Assembly (NCBI RefSeq): GCF_910591885.1
Contig: NC_063274.1
Coordinates: forward strand, 10,865,164-10,929,163
Reading direction: 5' to 3'
From: Bombus terrestris
Taxonomy: Eukaryota; Arthropoda; Insecta; Hymenoptera; Apidae
DNA: 64,000 nucleotides
Of this stretch, positions 50,130-63,400 are shown in pieces (position 1 is the stretch's first letter; each line of letters opens with the position of its first letter). Made by a program: the position numbers and the translations under genes. A model generated the notes under the pieces. It was given only the letters and a program-made list of their open reading frames with translations. It searched no databases and was not told the origin of the DNA.

Positions 50130-50218
50130 TCACTGGAGCCTCGGCCAATAGTTGCCGGTCAGGTCTGGTGTTTGAGACGGGATCTGCACGGGAACCGAGA
50201 CGCCAGCCGATATCACAC
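50130..50218 (-). CDS. toy: toy last coding exon, conserved C-terminus
   Basis: Encodes VISAGVSVPVQIPSQTPDLT and GNYWPRLQ followed by TGA (50132-50130). The acceptor is CGTATTGCAG. This short exon was too small to stand out as an ORF. It is the Pax6/Toy signature C-terminus (VSVPVQ...YWPRLQ), which Drosophila Ey lacks. Confidence 0.96.
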
Positions 50219-51447
50219 CTGCAATACGATTGTTTGTTTTCCCATTAAACGATCGATCTAGTTTTGTTCTGTGATTGTGTTGCAGGAATAGGTATGACGT
50301 GGACAAGATTCTCGGTGGAACAGCGGACGCGACATTTACAATGGAACTTCTTAGGAGGCAAATTGATCAACTCTGTTTCTTGTGGCATTTGTAATTTTGT
50401 TCGTGCATGTTCACTGTTAACGTTCAATTCTTAACGCTCGGCTTCATAAGCAGATCATTGGAAGAGATTGACATAAATAATGTATGTTGTAAGGTACGCT
50501 CAAATCGATATCATATTTGTTTACGTTACTGTCTATGGCGTTGATCGGTTTAGCTTTTGAACGTTTGTTTTTGAAGCAAGATTCTGAAGAAAAAATCGAA
50601 GATTTGGGTCTTTAGATTTGTGAATCGTAAAATGAGATATTATAGAAACATACAGTGGCTCACGAGAGTATTTCAACGCTTATGGTAGAGACATTCTACG
50701 TGCAAACTATCTGTACAAAAATGACAAACCGATCATTCTGACTTCAATAACTGCACCCTTAACAATTACCTAAAAACGCTCTTCGCTCTACTTACGAACG
50801 AACCAGCTACAAAACAAACCGATACTTGTTCCACGTGAATCGTGGCGAAAGCGATACGTCAAGAGGCATTACGGAAACCAGGGTGCTTAGCAATGGAAAG
50901 GATGGGACATCGGAACGCGTCAAAAGCAACGTTAACGAAAGCAAGAGAGAGAGAGAGAGAGAGAAGAAACACGCGGTGAAAGTTCCCCGCGCTCATGCAC
51001 GTAAAACGATTATGATGGATAAGTTGCGGCTCGTTCCGCACGTAAGAAGCGAGAGAAAACGAGTAACAGAGGGAACCTGTTCGCGACAGGGACCAGGAGA
51101 AGAGGGAGCTAGAAAGGAAGAGGCGGATAGAAAAAGGGGACGAAGGAAAAGAGAAGAATCCGATGCTAGGGAAGGGGGGAGACAAGAGGAATGCCGGCGC
51201 GTGTTCCGCAGTATTCCACCATTCTACGGCGTTCCACTTCATTCCTGTAGGTACGCCGCGCACCCCCGTATTTCCTCCCCTTTGGGTTCGCACGTTATTG
51301 AGCGCTCGCCCAGCCGAGGCGAGACCCAACCCATCCACATCCTCTGTTCGCCCCCCTGTATACCCTGAAGAGAGGAAGAGCCATCGAGAGAGCGAGGGAG
51401 ATGGGTGAGAAAGAGAAAGGAGCAAGAAAGGGAGAGAGATAGGGACA

Positions 51448-51487
<40 letters not shown>

Positions 51488-54400
51488 CCAGGAGGGTCGA
51501 ACCTCAACGCACAGTTTTCGTTAAACGAGAAAGAACAGGGTGAGAGAGGGTCGTTGGCGGAAGAGGGACAAGTCGAAGAAGAAAGAAACAGAAGGCAAGA
51601 GGGTGACGGAGGGAAAGTGAGAATCGGGGAAAATGGAAAATTCAGCAGCCACGTTGTTGGATGGAATGGGCGCTTGGAAAACCACCGAACATACCCGGTC
51701 TTCGATTTTGCCCGCTGGCGCCCGTGCGAGATTTGTTTTAAAATCCTTTTACAATTCCGTGGACGAACGGCCAAGTGCTTAAACGAGCTACGGGCACTGT
51801 TGCTTACCGTTCAGAGATGAGAAGATGGTTAGTACTTAATTTTGTTACGGCTACGTCCACCTTTAACATCTTTGGAACGCTCACTGTTTCAGTTTTTGCA
51901 CACTTTGATCTGATGTAGTATCAAGTTGGTCCCAGATACGTTCTTGTAGCTAACCATTTTTTGATCTCTGCACGGAACAACGTTCTGTACCTCTCTAACC
52001 GTGCCTTGACAAGACACTTTATTCTGCCTTCGAGGCGTAAGATACGCTGGCTGATCGATTTTACAGAACCATTGATGTATTTCGGAAGATTTCTCAGAGG
52101 CTGGTGGTTCTGTTTGCCATTGACTTTGGCTAAACGGATTTGCTCGTATTCTGTTGGGAGCCTGAATTGATTTATTCTAAAAGTTTAGACTCTCTGCCGA
52201 AGCATTCGAGGTGCTAAGCGAAAGGGATTGTTGATTGGTAGTTTAGTCGACGTTTGAACGATGAAAAAAAAGAAGCACGTTGAGGCAAATTAAATGATAC
52301 GAAAAAATATATCGAAGCAGTTCACGCTTGATGTTACCTACACACGACGTTATACTTTAACAATATTACGAACTAATTAAACGATAAACACATTGGTTTC
52401 TGATATAACTGCTCCTATGTATATAACGTAAGTTTCGAAACATCAAAAATGTATTGTTATCGTTAACGATAATTAATCGAGTAAAATAAATTTCCCCGGC
52501 AATTCAAAAAATATTTAACATGGCAAGGGTCAAGCCAACTTCGGCAGTGAGAAGGAACGAAGTCACACGATTCGTTAGGAAAGCGTGCGAGAATTTATTT
52601 GAACATTTTCCACGTCAATCGTACGGTTTCCGGCGGAACAAATTTCCTCGCGCCCATTAAACGTATTTTCCACTCGTGTCGTTCGCCACGGGTAACCAGA
52701 GTTCTCGCGAAGACGTTTATCCTTTTTCGTCGTTTGGCCATGGCAGCGCGCACGGAATTCCCGAGTGTACGTAATCAACCGGCAGTTTCAATGTTACAGA
52801 ATGAGCACGTTCCGCGAGTGCCGCGAGCACGCGACACGAATCGCAATTTTTTCTTCCCCATCGAGCCTCGCTGCCACCACTTCCGTTTCGACCAGATCTT
52901 CATCCGTCATCGAACTCGAAAGCTCGAACGAATGAAACGAGCGATCTTCAAATCCGTTTGTAAATGGGAAATTATGTTTTCCAGCAGGTCTTCGTGGAAA
53001 GTGAAATGTACATCGTCCTTCGTTAAATGTTGTTCGAGTTCTCGCGTGTGGGCGTGTTTGAAAGTTTTTGAAATATTCGAATCAATAAGAAGCTCTACAT
53101 ATATGTCGATTAACTACGCAAATCAACGAATAGCGTGGCGAATGTGGTTTTGTTAAATTTACCTTGGAAATTAATATCGTTTATAGAGTACGAAAGAAAA
53201 TTGAAAAGAAATGTTCAAAAGTCATTTGTTCCTAGTACGAAGGAAAAAGAAAAATTAGAAAACACGATGTACAATCATCAAATAATTACGCGATACATAC
53301 ATATTTAGCTATTGACGTTCTTAACCAACCAATTCAGTTTACCTATAAATTAATCAAGATAGCGTCTAACCATACAGACCATTTACCAGTAACTATAACC
53401 TCCAACCGTTTAATAGATCCATCAAGCAATAACATCTGCGCCATTACTCTAACCAAACATCAAAGCAATCCTGTAAATCAACATTCCCTTGGTCTATCCG
53501 CCTCGAATATGTCCAACCGCGAGAGAGCACGCAGAATCTTGGAAACTGGCAAAAGTCTCGGAAATTTAAATACTATCTCCGAAAGCAACCTTCCAAGCCA
53601 CTTCTGACATTAAAACTATCGATGACAAAAGAACACATTAAGAAACCCAGTGCCTACCAAGCGTGAATAACACACGACACCATCTCTGTTATAAATTTCT
53701 GAAAATTTCTGTCTACGTAGTAAGATATAGCAACCGCTATATTAACTACGAATTAAATAAGCCGTTCATCTGTAAAATCCGTTAGCCGCATAAAACGAAA
53801 AGCAAAGGAAATTGTGGAAATTACGCGAGATAAGCATCGATGAAATGCTTTGACAAAAAATGTTAAACGTTTCGAAAAATGAAGTTAAACTTCACTTTGA
53901 CCCGTGAGCGGCACAAATGTACAAACTTTGCAGGCTTCAGAAACTTTGCAAAATTTAGTGATAATTTGCTAATTTCATACTTATACACTGCAACAATCAA
54001 CACTCACCTATCATATGGTCGTGGTACGTATTATCAATAGTCATTCGATTTTAGAGAACCATTGATCTATTTCGGAAGATTTCTCAGAGGGTGATTGTTC
54101 CGTTTGCCATTGACTTTGGAAAATTTAATGATAATTTGCTAACTCAATACTTATACACTGCAACAATCAACACTCACCTATCATATCATCGTGGTACGTA
54201 TTATCAATAGCCATAGTTAAATATCCAACAAGTCATCTGACCAACAATAAAATACACTTTTCATTCGCACGATCTGCATTCATCCAGTCGAACGATCGTT
54301 TCAAGGTAGCGTGTACAACCTAGAAAAGAGGCGACTAACCGGAGCCCTATGTATACGATCGGTGGCGACCTTGATCAGCGTTTAAATGCCGTGGTGGAGA

Positions 54401-57400
54401 CGAAGCGAATACCGGAGGATGGCCTTGAAGATTGAACAAGAACAAACAAACAATCCTTTAAAGCGGAAACTCACCAGTCGCGGTCGAGGTCGTCGGCTGG
54501 TAGGGTGCACCACCTGGTCCTGCAGGCTGTCCTCCTGGCGTGGTGGGGGTTCCACCATGAGAGGTCGGTATACCACGATGGGGTTGCGAGTGCGCAGCAG
54601 TGCTGTGTGCGTGGGAGTAAGACTGCGTCAGAGAGTGAAGAGGCTCGTGGAACACGTACGCCGGATATCCCTCGGCGCGCTGCTGAAGACAGCTTCCACC
54701 CATTGACCCGCCCAAGCTGCTCGACATCGAGCTGCCAACAGAGGAACGAGATCCGCGTCAGATCAAAATAACCAACATGTTCGATTTGTCTGAACGTCGT
54801 TTCTAGCGAATAGGTCGAGTAGCTTTCGTGATTAATAAGCTGTGGACGTCCAGGCAAATTTATATTTTTGTACACACCAAGAGGTGGAACAGCGATTTGT
54901 TTCGCCTACTTGCAACCACGGATATTTTTCGATATATTTAGATATTTTATACGGTTTTGCGATTTATTTGCATTTGGGAAATTTTTGTATCTCTAAATTC
55001 GTCATAAATACATAAGAATCTGTCAGGTCTAATTATTGGCAAAACGTGTTTTAAACTTATATAGAGGATGTTTCGAGGATTTTGGGGCCAACGTCGAGCT
55101 TTTATTCTTATTCTTGCCGAGAAGAATTTCGATTTGATTTGAATCGCGTGGAAGGTTGAAAATAGCGAACTTTCTGACAACTTTCGTGTAACGATTGTAT
55201 GCGAATTTTACGCGGTACACGATATTTGTTACGGTAATTTAATGAATATACAACGTAGCAAGTTGAATTCGATATTTGCAGAATTTAATTTGTTTCGACA
55301 AATATTCGATATCAAAGAGTCGCCAGCGCCTGGATTATGATGTTTTTGTTTTTGGAAATGACATTCGAAGATAAGCTTTTAGGAAGATTAAATTTTGACA
55401 AGGTCAGATATTTATGTACACAGCGCGATTGTCAATGAATCGTGAAATGTTGAACGTGAAAAATACAAGGTATTTGAGGATTGTTTGGGAAATTTAAACT
55501 CGACGCTATCGATATCTGTAATCTCTGCAACAATGCAACACCGATTAAAGCGTAGTACAATCGCCAAATCTTTAAACAACGGATCGCAGTTACCATACTA
55601 TTGTTAGTCTACCACGGTTTACAAATGAAACGTAAAAGAACGAACTATACTCGTCAAAAAGCCTGTCAATACGTACAAAAAACATTTAACAATACTACGA
55701 GTTAACTGAAACTTTCATAACACGGGCTTTTTCAAAAAATTAATCGCTATAGAAAAATGCATTAAATTCTTCGAAATACATGGTTCGATAAACTAATTAA
55801 AAATCTCTCGATATACTTCAGGAAATCCTCATAAAGGGATCCTAATCTTTAACAGACAATAATTAAAAAATAACCAGTGTTGATTATTTAACTCGATAAA
55901 TCGATAAAATATCTTTGCCTATATTTCCAAAACTTTCGTAAAGAAACTCTGACTGTTACAATAAATAAACAACAATTATAAGAAAAGCTATGAACCTCCT
56001 CGATTCCTAAATTGACTACTCTAACTCTAGGAGATCGTTCCACTTATAATCCTTTCACCGTCCCGTAACAAACATCGTATTCAACCTCGACGAGAGAGCT
56101 CGATCCATACGCTCTTACAATACGCAAAGTCTTTGCACCCCTGTATAACTATACCATACACGTAGACGGTTGGCGAAACAAAAGCGAAAGAGACGGTGAC
56201 AGAATGATTACCTGTAAGTGTCAGGCATCGTAGCGATCGGCTGCGGTATCGACGAGTACATGGCGTTGAATCCGGCGTTTAAGGGTAACCGTGGTGTGGC
56301 AGGGGTCGCAGCTGGGGGCGCGGTGCTGCTACCACCCCCGCTGCTGCCTCCGCCGACTACCTGATCGACGGCTGCTCTCCTTTGGTTCCGTAATTTCTCC
56401 TCTCGACGCCACTTCGCCCTGCGATTACTGAACCACACCTGCAACCGACGCAATGACGGTGCTTTTGTCACGATAAGGGCGTCACTCCGCGCGATGTGTT
56501 CGCATTATCCGCACCTATTCATCCTCGCATCCATCCTCGCATTCTCTCGCCACCTCGCATTCTACTTTTTTCCACACTTATCCTCTCCGTGTCTCGTTCT
56601 TTCATCCCTCTAACCATCCACGTATCTCTCTTTTCGTTCTTCGTCGTTCCCTCCATCATCCATCGTCTCTACACACCCTCTCTTCTTCCCTCTCTTTCTT
56701 TCTCGTTCGTTCCTCGCTTCTATCTACCTCTATCGAACCCTCTCTACCCCTTCCTGTTTGTATTCTATCTCTCGACCTATTCTCCTTGTCCAGCCATCCG
56801 ACAGCCGTAAAATCTAGATACCTTTTTCCAACCTCTTCCCCCTTCTGCCCGCCAACCCCGGGTAAGCTCACGCAGTCGAGTTTGCACGAGACTCTGCCGC
56901 AGTTTGTTAATTGCGATTGAGCAGTTGTCGGATGGAAAATTGAGTTACTGTGTGTTCTCAGTGGTGTGTACGTCTGTGCTCGTACGTCTCGCTATCTCGC
57001 ATCGTTTCCCGCTGTTTCTTTCCCTTACGACCTATCCGACGCGCTTTTAGTATTACACAGAACCGACGATGAGTAAAATAGGAAATTTGTTGTATCGAGA
57101 GAAAGTAAGACAAATTGTGGATGAAAAGCTACACGTGCATCGATTATATTCGATAGCTTATATTAAAAATTCCTCTCGAATGCAATGAGTTTCTTCCGGA
57201 TTTTTGCACCGTCCGATTTTTAAGGCAGAAGTTTTACAGAATACGATTTCTGAAATACCAATGCTCTGTTTCATTCCTAAAATCCAGCAGAATATTTTCA
57301 TCATCGTACAGTAATACAAATTAACGTGAAACATTCTACAATATTCGATTCTTTCAATTCAATTTCGGCACACAGACGAAGCTCTCTTTGAGCGATTTAA

Positions 57401-60400
57401 ATTAATTTCGAACGTTCTACAGTATCCGACTCCTTTCGCGTAACAAAATTTCATCTAAATTACGTTTTCTGGATGAATTATAGAGTCGTACGTAGTTACG
57501 CTCTGAATATTCAAAATCGAAAACTGAGTGAAAGATCAAAAGATTCGTGACTTTTGGTTAAATTTGTTCACAAATATTCCGCGTTTAACTGAATGCTGGT
57601 TATTTCAAGACGTACAACTCTAAGCTAAGCCAAGCCGCACGTTTAATAAGCTGTTCATTCGAGAAATACGAGGAAACGTTACCGAGGACTCGGGCCAATC
57701 GCGAAGTTCAACTTCTCATTGCCAACAAACGGTTAAACGATTCGTTTTCCATACACATTTGCTAACATCAACAATCTTCTCTAAGTTGTATAATATATTC
57801 TCCGCAGATTATGAAACAAAACTCGTAGATTTCATATTGTACTTGTTACTTCACAATCGAATAAGCAGCATCAGTTCGTTGAATAAGGTTTGATTGAAAT
57901 GATTTCACGGAAAGAAATGGACAAGGACGAATGGAAGTGCAATTATTGGAAAATGAAAAGAAAACAAGTGAAACAACGGATAGGTAATGGATGGCGGAAT
58001 GGATGACGATACAACGAGGAGAATGTTTATCTAAAGTATTTAAAGATAGGAGAGAGATAACGAAAGAAACGGGATATTTTTATGTTATCGTAGTTATTTA
58101 TAAGTTTGTATTTCATATCTCTTATGTTCGAGTTATGATTTATGTTTGTAATTTATGTAAAAGCAAATTCAATTTCTACGCAATCAGGCTGAAATAAATA
58201 AAATATAGATACAGAAAGGAATTCAAAATAAGGTAATGCTTAATAATTTATAGTCAAATATATTATACGTACATAGAAAATTATATATAACATAAATAAG
58301 AAAAGTAGGTAGATACTTCGATCTTAATAAAAGTAAACGTCAATTTCGTCAACGATCTCTATAAATTTTTAATTCGTAGTAAAGACAAAGAATCTGAGAC
58401 CGTTTTATCCAGTTTGATAGTTTAGTTTGACAATGTCCACGATAAGATTGGAAACAAATCCTGGAAAGTATGGAAACAAATCATGTGTTCCTTACGAATT
58501 GTACAGTAATTGTATATCTAGATAATGAAACGAAGAAATTTACGGAAGATGCAGTTGATGAGTTCGGTTTCTGTGATACTGTCCAAATCGCGATGGCCAT
58601 CGACGATATCTTCTAGCAAAGATCTCTCGCGCGAGTATCGCGAAAGATGGTCGTAATAACAAGTAATCTCGAGCAACAAATCGGAGCTTAAGTTCTTTGT
58701 TGCGCTTCCACGGATTTCCTGATTTCGAAGATACCTCGTCGCGATAAGAGGATTCCCTTTCCCTACGATATGTCGATTTACCTTGCTGCTACCCTCCAAT
58801 CACTCGTAGCACAAACACGCTCCGGATTACATCGTAATTTCTTCCCTCTAAATGTCCCGTATCATCCTCTCGTGTATAACAAACAAAATATTTACTCTAT
58901 AATCGCGTTTATACCAAACAAACAAAGGAAATAAGTAAATAAATAGAACGAAATGAAAAAAAAGAGTAGAAATTATATAGAAAAATAAAAAGAAGAAAGG
59001 AGGATAAAAGGGAGAGAAAATGGAATCAAGCCGGAATTGTTAAATTATGAAACGACTCGATTGCTCGGCTCATTTGCAAAGGGAGGGAAAAAACGCAACG
59101 AACATGCTCTTTCTCTTCTTTCCACTAGCAATGAAGAGGCGCGCGCTTTTATTAATAGCTGACAATTGCTACGTCGGCTGTTCCGTTCGCGAACAGCCGC
59201 TTAAACGTTCGCGCGATAATGAGAATAACGATATAAAAATTCGATTGCCAACAATGAGCGCAACTTTCTCAATTATCATGCGCCACCGAGAACGCTAACA
59301 ATAAGCCAGAGCCGGCAAGGGGCGTTATTATTTTTTCTCCTCTTCCACCCCCGCGTTTCAACTCCCTTCCACCCCCCCCCTCACCAACCCATGATTCTGA
59401 CGCTAATTTGTACGTATTCATTCGAGCTATTGATGGAAAATAAAATAAACAGTAAAGAGAGAAGCCATGGGAGGGGGATCGATGATTTACCTCGGTATCG
59501 AAGTGTTTCACGGAATGGACAGTTTTGTAAGTGAAAAGTCTTGCAAGTCCTTCTTTCTCTCTAATATTAGAAATTCTTCGAAACGATACTATGTAACTAC
59601 CTTTAACATCTTGCAATTTTTGTAATACTCTCGTACTTTCTTTATTTCTAAAGCATCTGCCGATTGATCGCTATAATTCACATAATTTATTTTTTAACGT
59701 CATTACCTATAACTTGATTTAAAGCTAATGTAACCAAGCTCAGATAATAATATGTTTGGAGAGGAAAAAATTTTCCGAGGTGGGGAATTCTATAATATCG
59801 TATTTAATAAGCATCAGAAATAAAACTGAATAATCTTGGTGCCTAAAATGGGAACCGAGAGTAACCAAATATTTTCTTCTCTCCCCATATTATTTCAATA
59901 GGCAGCGAGAAAATTCAAAATTCATTTCGCCCGCCGCGAAAAACGTGATCCTGCACACCCGGCGGCCCTCGATTGAACGAAATAAAAAACAGAAAAAAGA
60001 GGAGAAAAAGTAAAAAAGAATAAATTTCGTGGCGGCAGCGACGTGGCAAATCGTGTTCTAGCGGGCCACCAGCAAATATCCACCATTCGCCCGCAGCGGA
60101 CTCCTTTCGCCCAATACCGTCGTTCCTCGTAAACTCGTCCTACCGCGTCCCGAAAACTCGTTTGAATCGATCCATTCGGAATTCCACGAACCGGGTACAT
60201 CGCTCCCGTCCCTCGCGGCAGACCTTCTACTTTGATTGGCAATGTTTAGAAGATGGCGTCGCACGCGAATTTTAAGATCGTTTTGTGAAATTTTGGCTGG
60301 TTCTTCTTGTACACAAGATGATGCTCCATAAAGTTTCATATATCTAGCGATAGGATTGTAAGAGCTTTTCCTGCTGTGTTAATATTTCTTACGTATTTTT

Positions 60401-63400
60401 CGCTTGCAATTTCTTTTCATTTTTCTTTTTCTTTTTCTTTAGGAAGTAGAATGTCGTTCGATCGAGGGTATTACAGAAAGAAATAAAGAAAATTTGGGTA
60501 CTTATTTTATGTGGAATTTTCTTAATCCGATATGGGTGAATATTGCATTGACGTAACATTTCATTTGCAAGTTCTTTTCGATCAATCGAAATTAATTCCA
60601 ACTTCGGTTTCAAGGATTCGTCTCATGTATCTTGTGTCACTATTTGGTCTAGTTAGAATCGCCGTTGAATGGATTAGAATTAAAACACCGACTGAGAAGA
60701 TTTAACTCCAAACAGCACGATAAAATATTCGTTCGAATATCTTTGGAGCAGAACGAGAACTGTCGAATAGAAATCTGAAACTTTATCGATCTACCACGAG
60801 AGATGCCTTTTTCGAAATATTTCTTGAAGGAAACTTTAAAAACTTCCAAATTTTCGACAGAGGTGATTTTATAATTTAAGATGGACCAAATGAGAAAAAA
60901 GATTTTCACACTTTATACGAAATTATCGATCAGCCAAGAGAAGTTGTACTTCTAAAGAAAGTTGTACTTTTACGGAAGTTTCGAAGACCTTTAAAACGAA
61001 AATTTTAAGAAATTACTTTTACATTTTTTTTAACTAAAGAAAGAGGAAACTTAGACTCGACTCCTATTACTTTCTTGATCAACTACAAGAAGGGAGGATA
61101 CCTCTATCGAAAGGTTCCTCAACCAAGTCGAGCAAAGTTTTTGGAACTGTACGATTCAAGAAGATTTCTCTAGAATTAGTTAACTAAACGGAAAAAGAGA
61201 ATATTCGTTGGACTCGGTTCATATTCCTCGAAACTAAAAGATAACCAGGACCAAATTATACCACTATTTTCCAACCTTTCTCGGATCGGAATTTCTAATT
61301 AGCCAAATGACGCATAAAAAGACATTCTTAATAGAATAATCATTTCCTTTGATATATCAAATTTCATCCATCGATATATTACAACGATTACAATAGAAAA
61401 TTACCACGTAGTTATATCGAAATAAATAAGTCTACAACTCCTCTGCAATAACATTTTCTACGTACATCGTTCTAATTCTACGAAGATAACCATGACAACC
61501 TTGCGGAAAAGACTTCGTAACCTCTTTACATCCCGTGTCCCAAAGAAACTGAAAATCCCATAACACGGAGAGAAAATAATAATTTTTCCCAACTACCATC
61601 TACTACTACGACACATATTCGCGAGCATCCATGAAGAAGCGAGCAAAGATTCTTCTCAACTTCTTTCGATCGTCTTCGTCTTCGCTTAAAAGGCAAATGC
61701 CAAAGTTGACCGTGATGATCGAGAGACTTCGGCCATCGCGGCTTCACACGAGGGATTCTCCGCTCTCTGGCCAGCGCCATAGATGATAATCGGGCAGTGG
61801 CGGCGGTGTTGCGCGGCGCGGCGTGGCGAAACTCGTGCGAGTATCCAAGGTATAGGTGGAAAAGCGAGGAACAACCAATCAGAGGGCAACCTCCCTGGGG
61901 ACGCGACGTTGCCATGGTTGCGTTCGAACCCTCTTAGGCCGTCTGTGCCGGATCCCTCACGGCTTGCTCGGGATATGCCGCGTGCGGCGTGGCGTTTCGT
62001 ATCCGTGGCACACGGCCGTGTCGGCGAGTCCACCACGCTGTGTCCTGGCCAATGCCACGCTTTTGCTTTCTCTCCTCTGCACGTTGCTCTCTACCTTCGT
62101 CGTCGTCCATCCGTTCTCCTCGTTCCACCGTTTGTTCGTCCATCCAACGACGTTCGACTCCACGCTGCTGGTTCAATCGTTCCTTTTAGTCCCCTTTCAC
62201 CCTCTTTCTCTTTCCATTTATCTCTACCCTTCTTTCTCTCCTTCTCTACCCTTCCTTCCCTCACCTCTTTATCCCTCTCTTTCGCTCTGCCTTTGCCTCT
62301 CGCACCGGCACTCCCGGTTTCCTGCACTTAGCAAGATCAATACCAGCCAACGAGGCTTGAAAACATGCGTCAACATGGTCTTGCACTGTTTGTACGTCCA
62401 CATAACGCTCAGCGCCCGGTTACTACCACCGACGCGAAAGCCCGCCGGCCACTTCACCACCCCCTATCGTCGGGCCAGGTGAGGGAGGCCGGCCGGATAG
62501 CAAGAGGGTCGAACACAGGCCGAGCCAGAGGCACGGCGCGGCCAAACAATGTTCGATAAGGCTGCGTACATATTAGCTCGTATAACCGTGCGTCACCCCA
62601 TGACTCGAGCAACGATGTTATATTAATTAATTACGACACACTCTCTCGCGCTCGCTCTCTGTCTCGCATCATTTCTCTACGTGCTATGTGTGTCTTGTGC
62701 ATGCCCGCATGATTTACATCCCGATACGCGAATTATGAGTGGCACGGAGATAACGGTGGAGCTTTGTCTTTAAGAGAAACAAAGATTTTGGACGATTCGT
62801 TTCTTTACGGGATATGTTGCGTCTGCTAGAACGATACGTTGTCTTTGATATTTGCATATTAGTAGCGAATACTACGAGCGTATGGAATTTACGGATAAAT
62901 GGTATGTCGGAATGTTGCTATAATGATGGATTACGGATTGTGATTGTTCGTAATAGTCACGCGTTAAGTGTAGCTAACTATAAATCATAAAGAGGAGATC
63001 ACTAGTAAATTTCACGAAATTCATCGTTTAAATTACAAATTCGTGATAATCGCTCATCATATACAGTTAACCATTGATTATGAGAAATCTGATCACAAAG
63101 AGTAAGTTTCACAGCTTCCATGCTAATTTCCAAAGACCAAGGTTTCTATAAATTGTATATCCGGCATTTTAAGAACGTTTGCTCCGATCTATCCAAAGCC
63201 AAGGGAAATTAATAAAACATATAAAAGTTCCAAGAGGAAATTATTGTTAATAAAATACGCTATCTAAAATTGCTTTACCCACAGCTTCCACGGATACTTT
63301 TTCAAGAATGCAACGAAGAAAACCTTCTCGCGGTTCACTTTGGATTTTTAAGAAACTTAATACACAGACGATGAAACAAGAAAAGTCGAATGGCGTTAAG

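Larger units (their letters stand above)
50219..54474 (-). other. toy intron before the last coding exon (4.3 kb)
   Basis: Holds the Tc1-like remnant, a 600-bp GA-rich block, both B repeats and the A-B-A cluster. A 185-codon plus-strand frame (52599-53156) has no recognisable domain. Confidence 0.75.

Noticed and set aside
50826..51425. 180- and 188-codon frames on opposite strands
   Set aside because: Both arise from the GA-rich block: one strand reads Arg/Glu/Lys repeats and the other Ser/Leu repeats. Low-complexity shadows.
61783..62482. Plus-strand frames of 182 and 208 codons
   Set aside because: They overlap each other in different frames and run into a pyrimidine tract giving Ser/Leu/Pro/Phe repeats; no protein resemblance.
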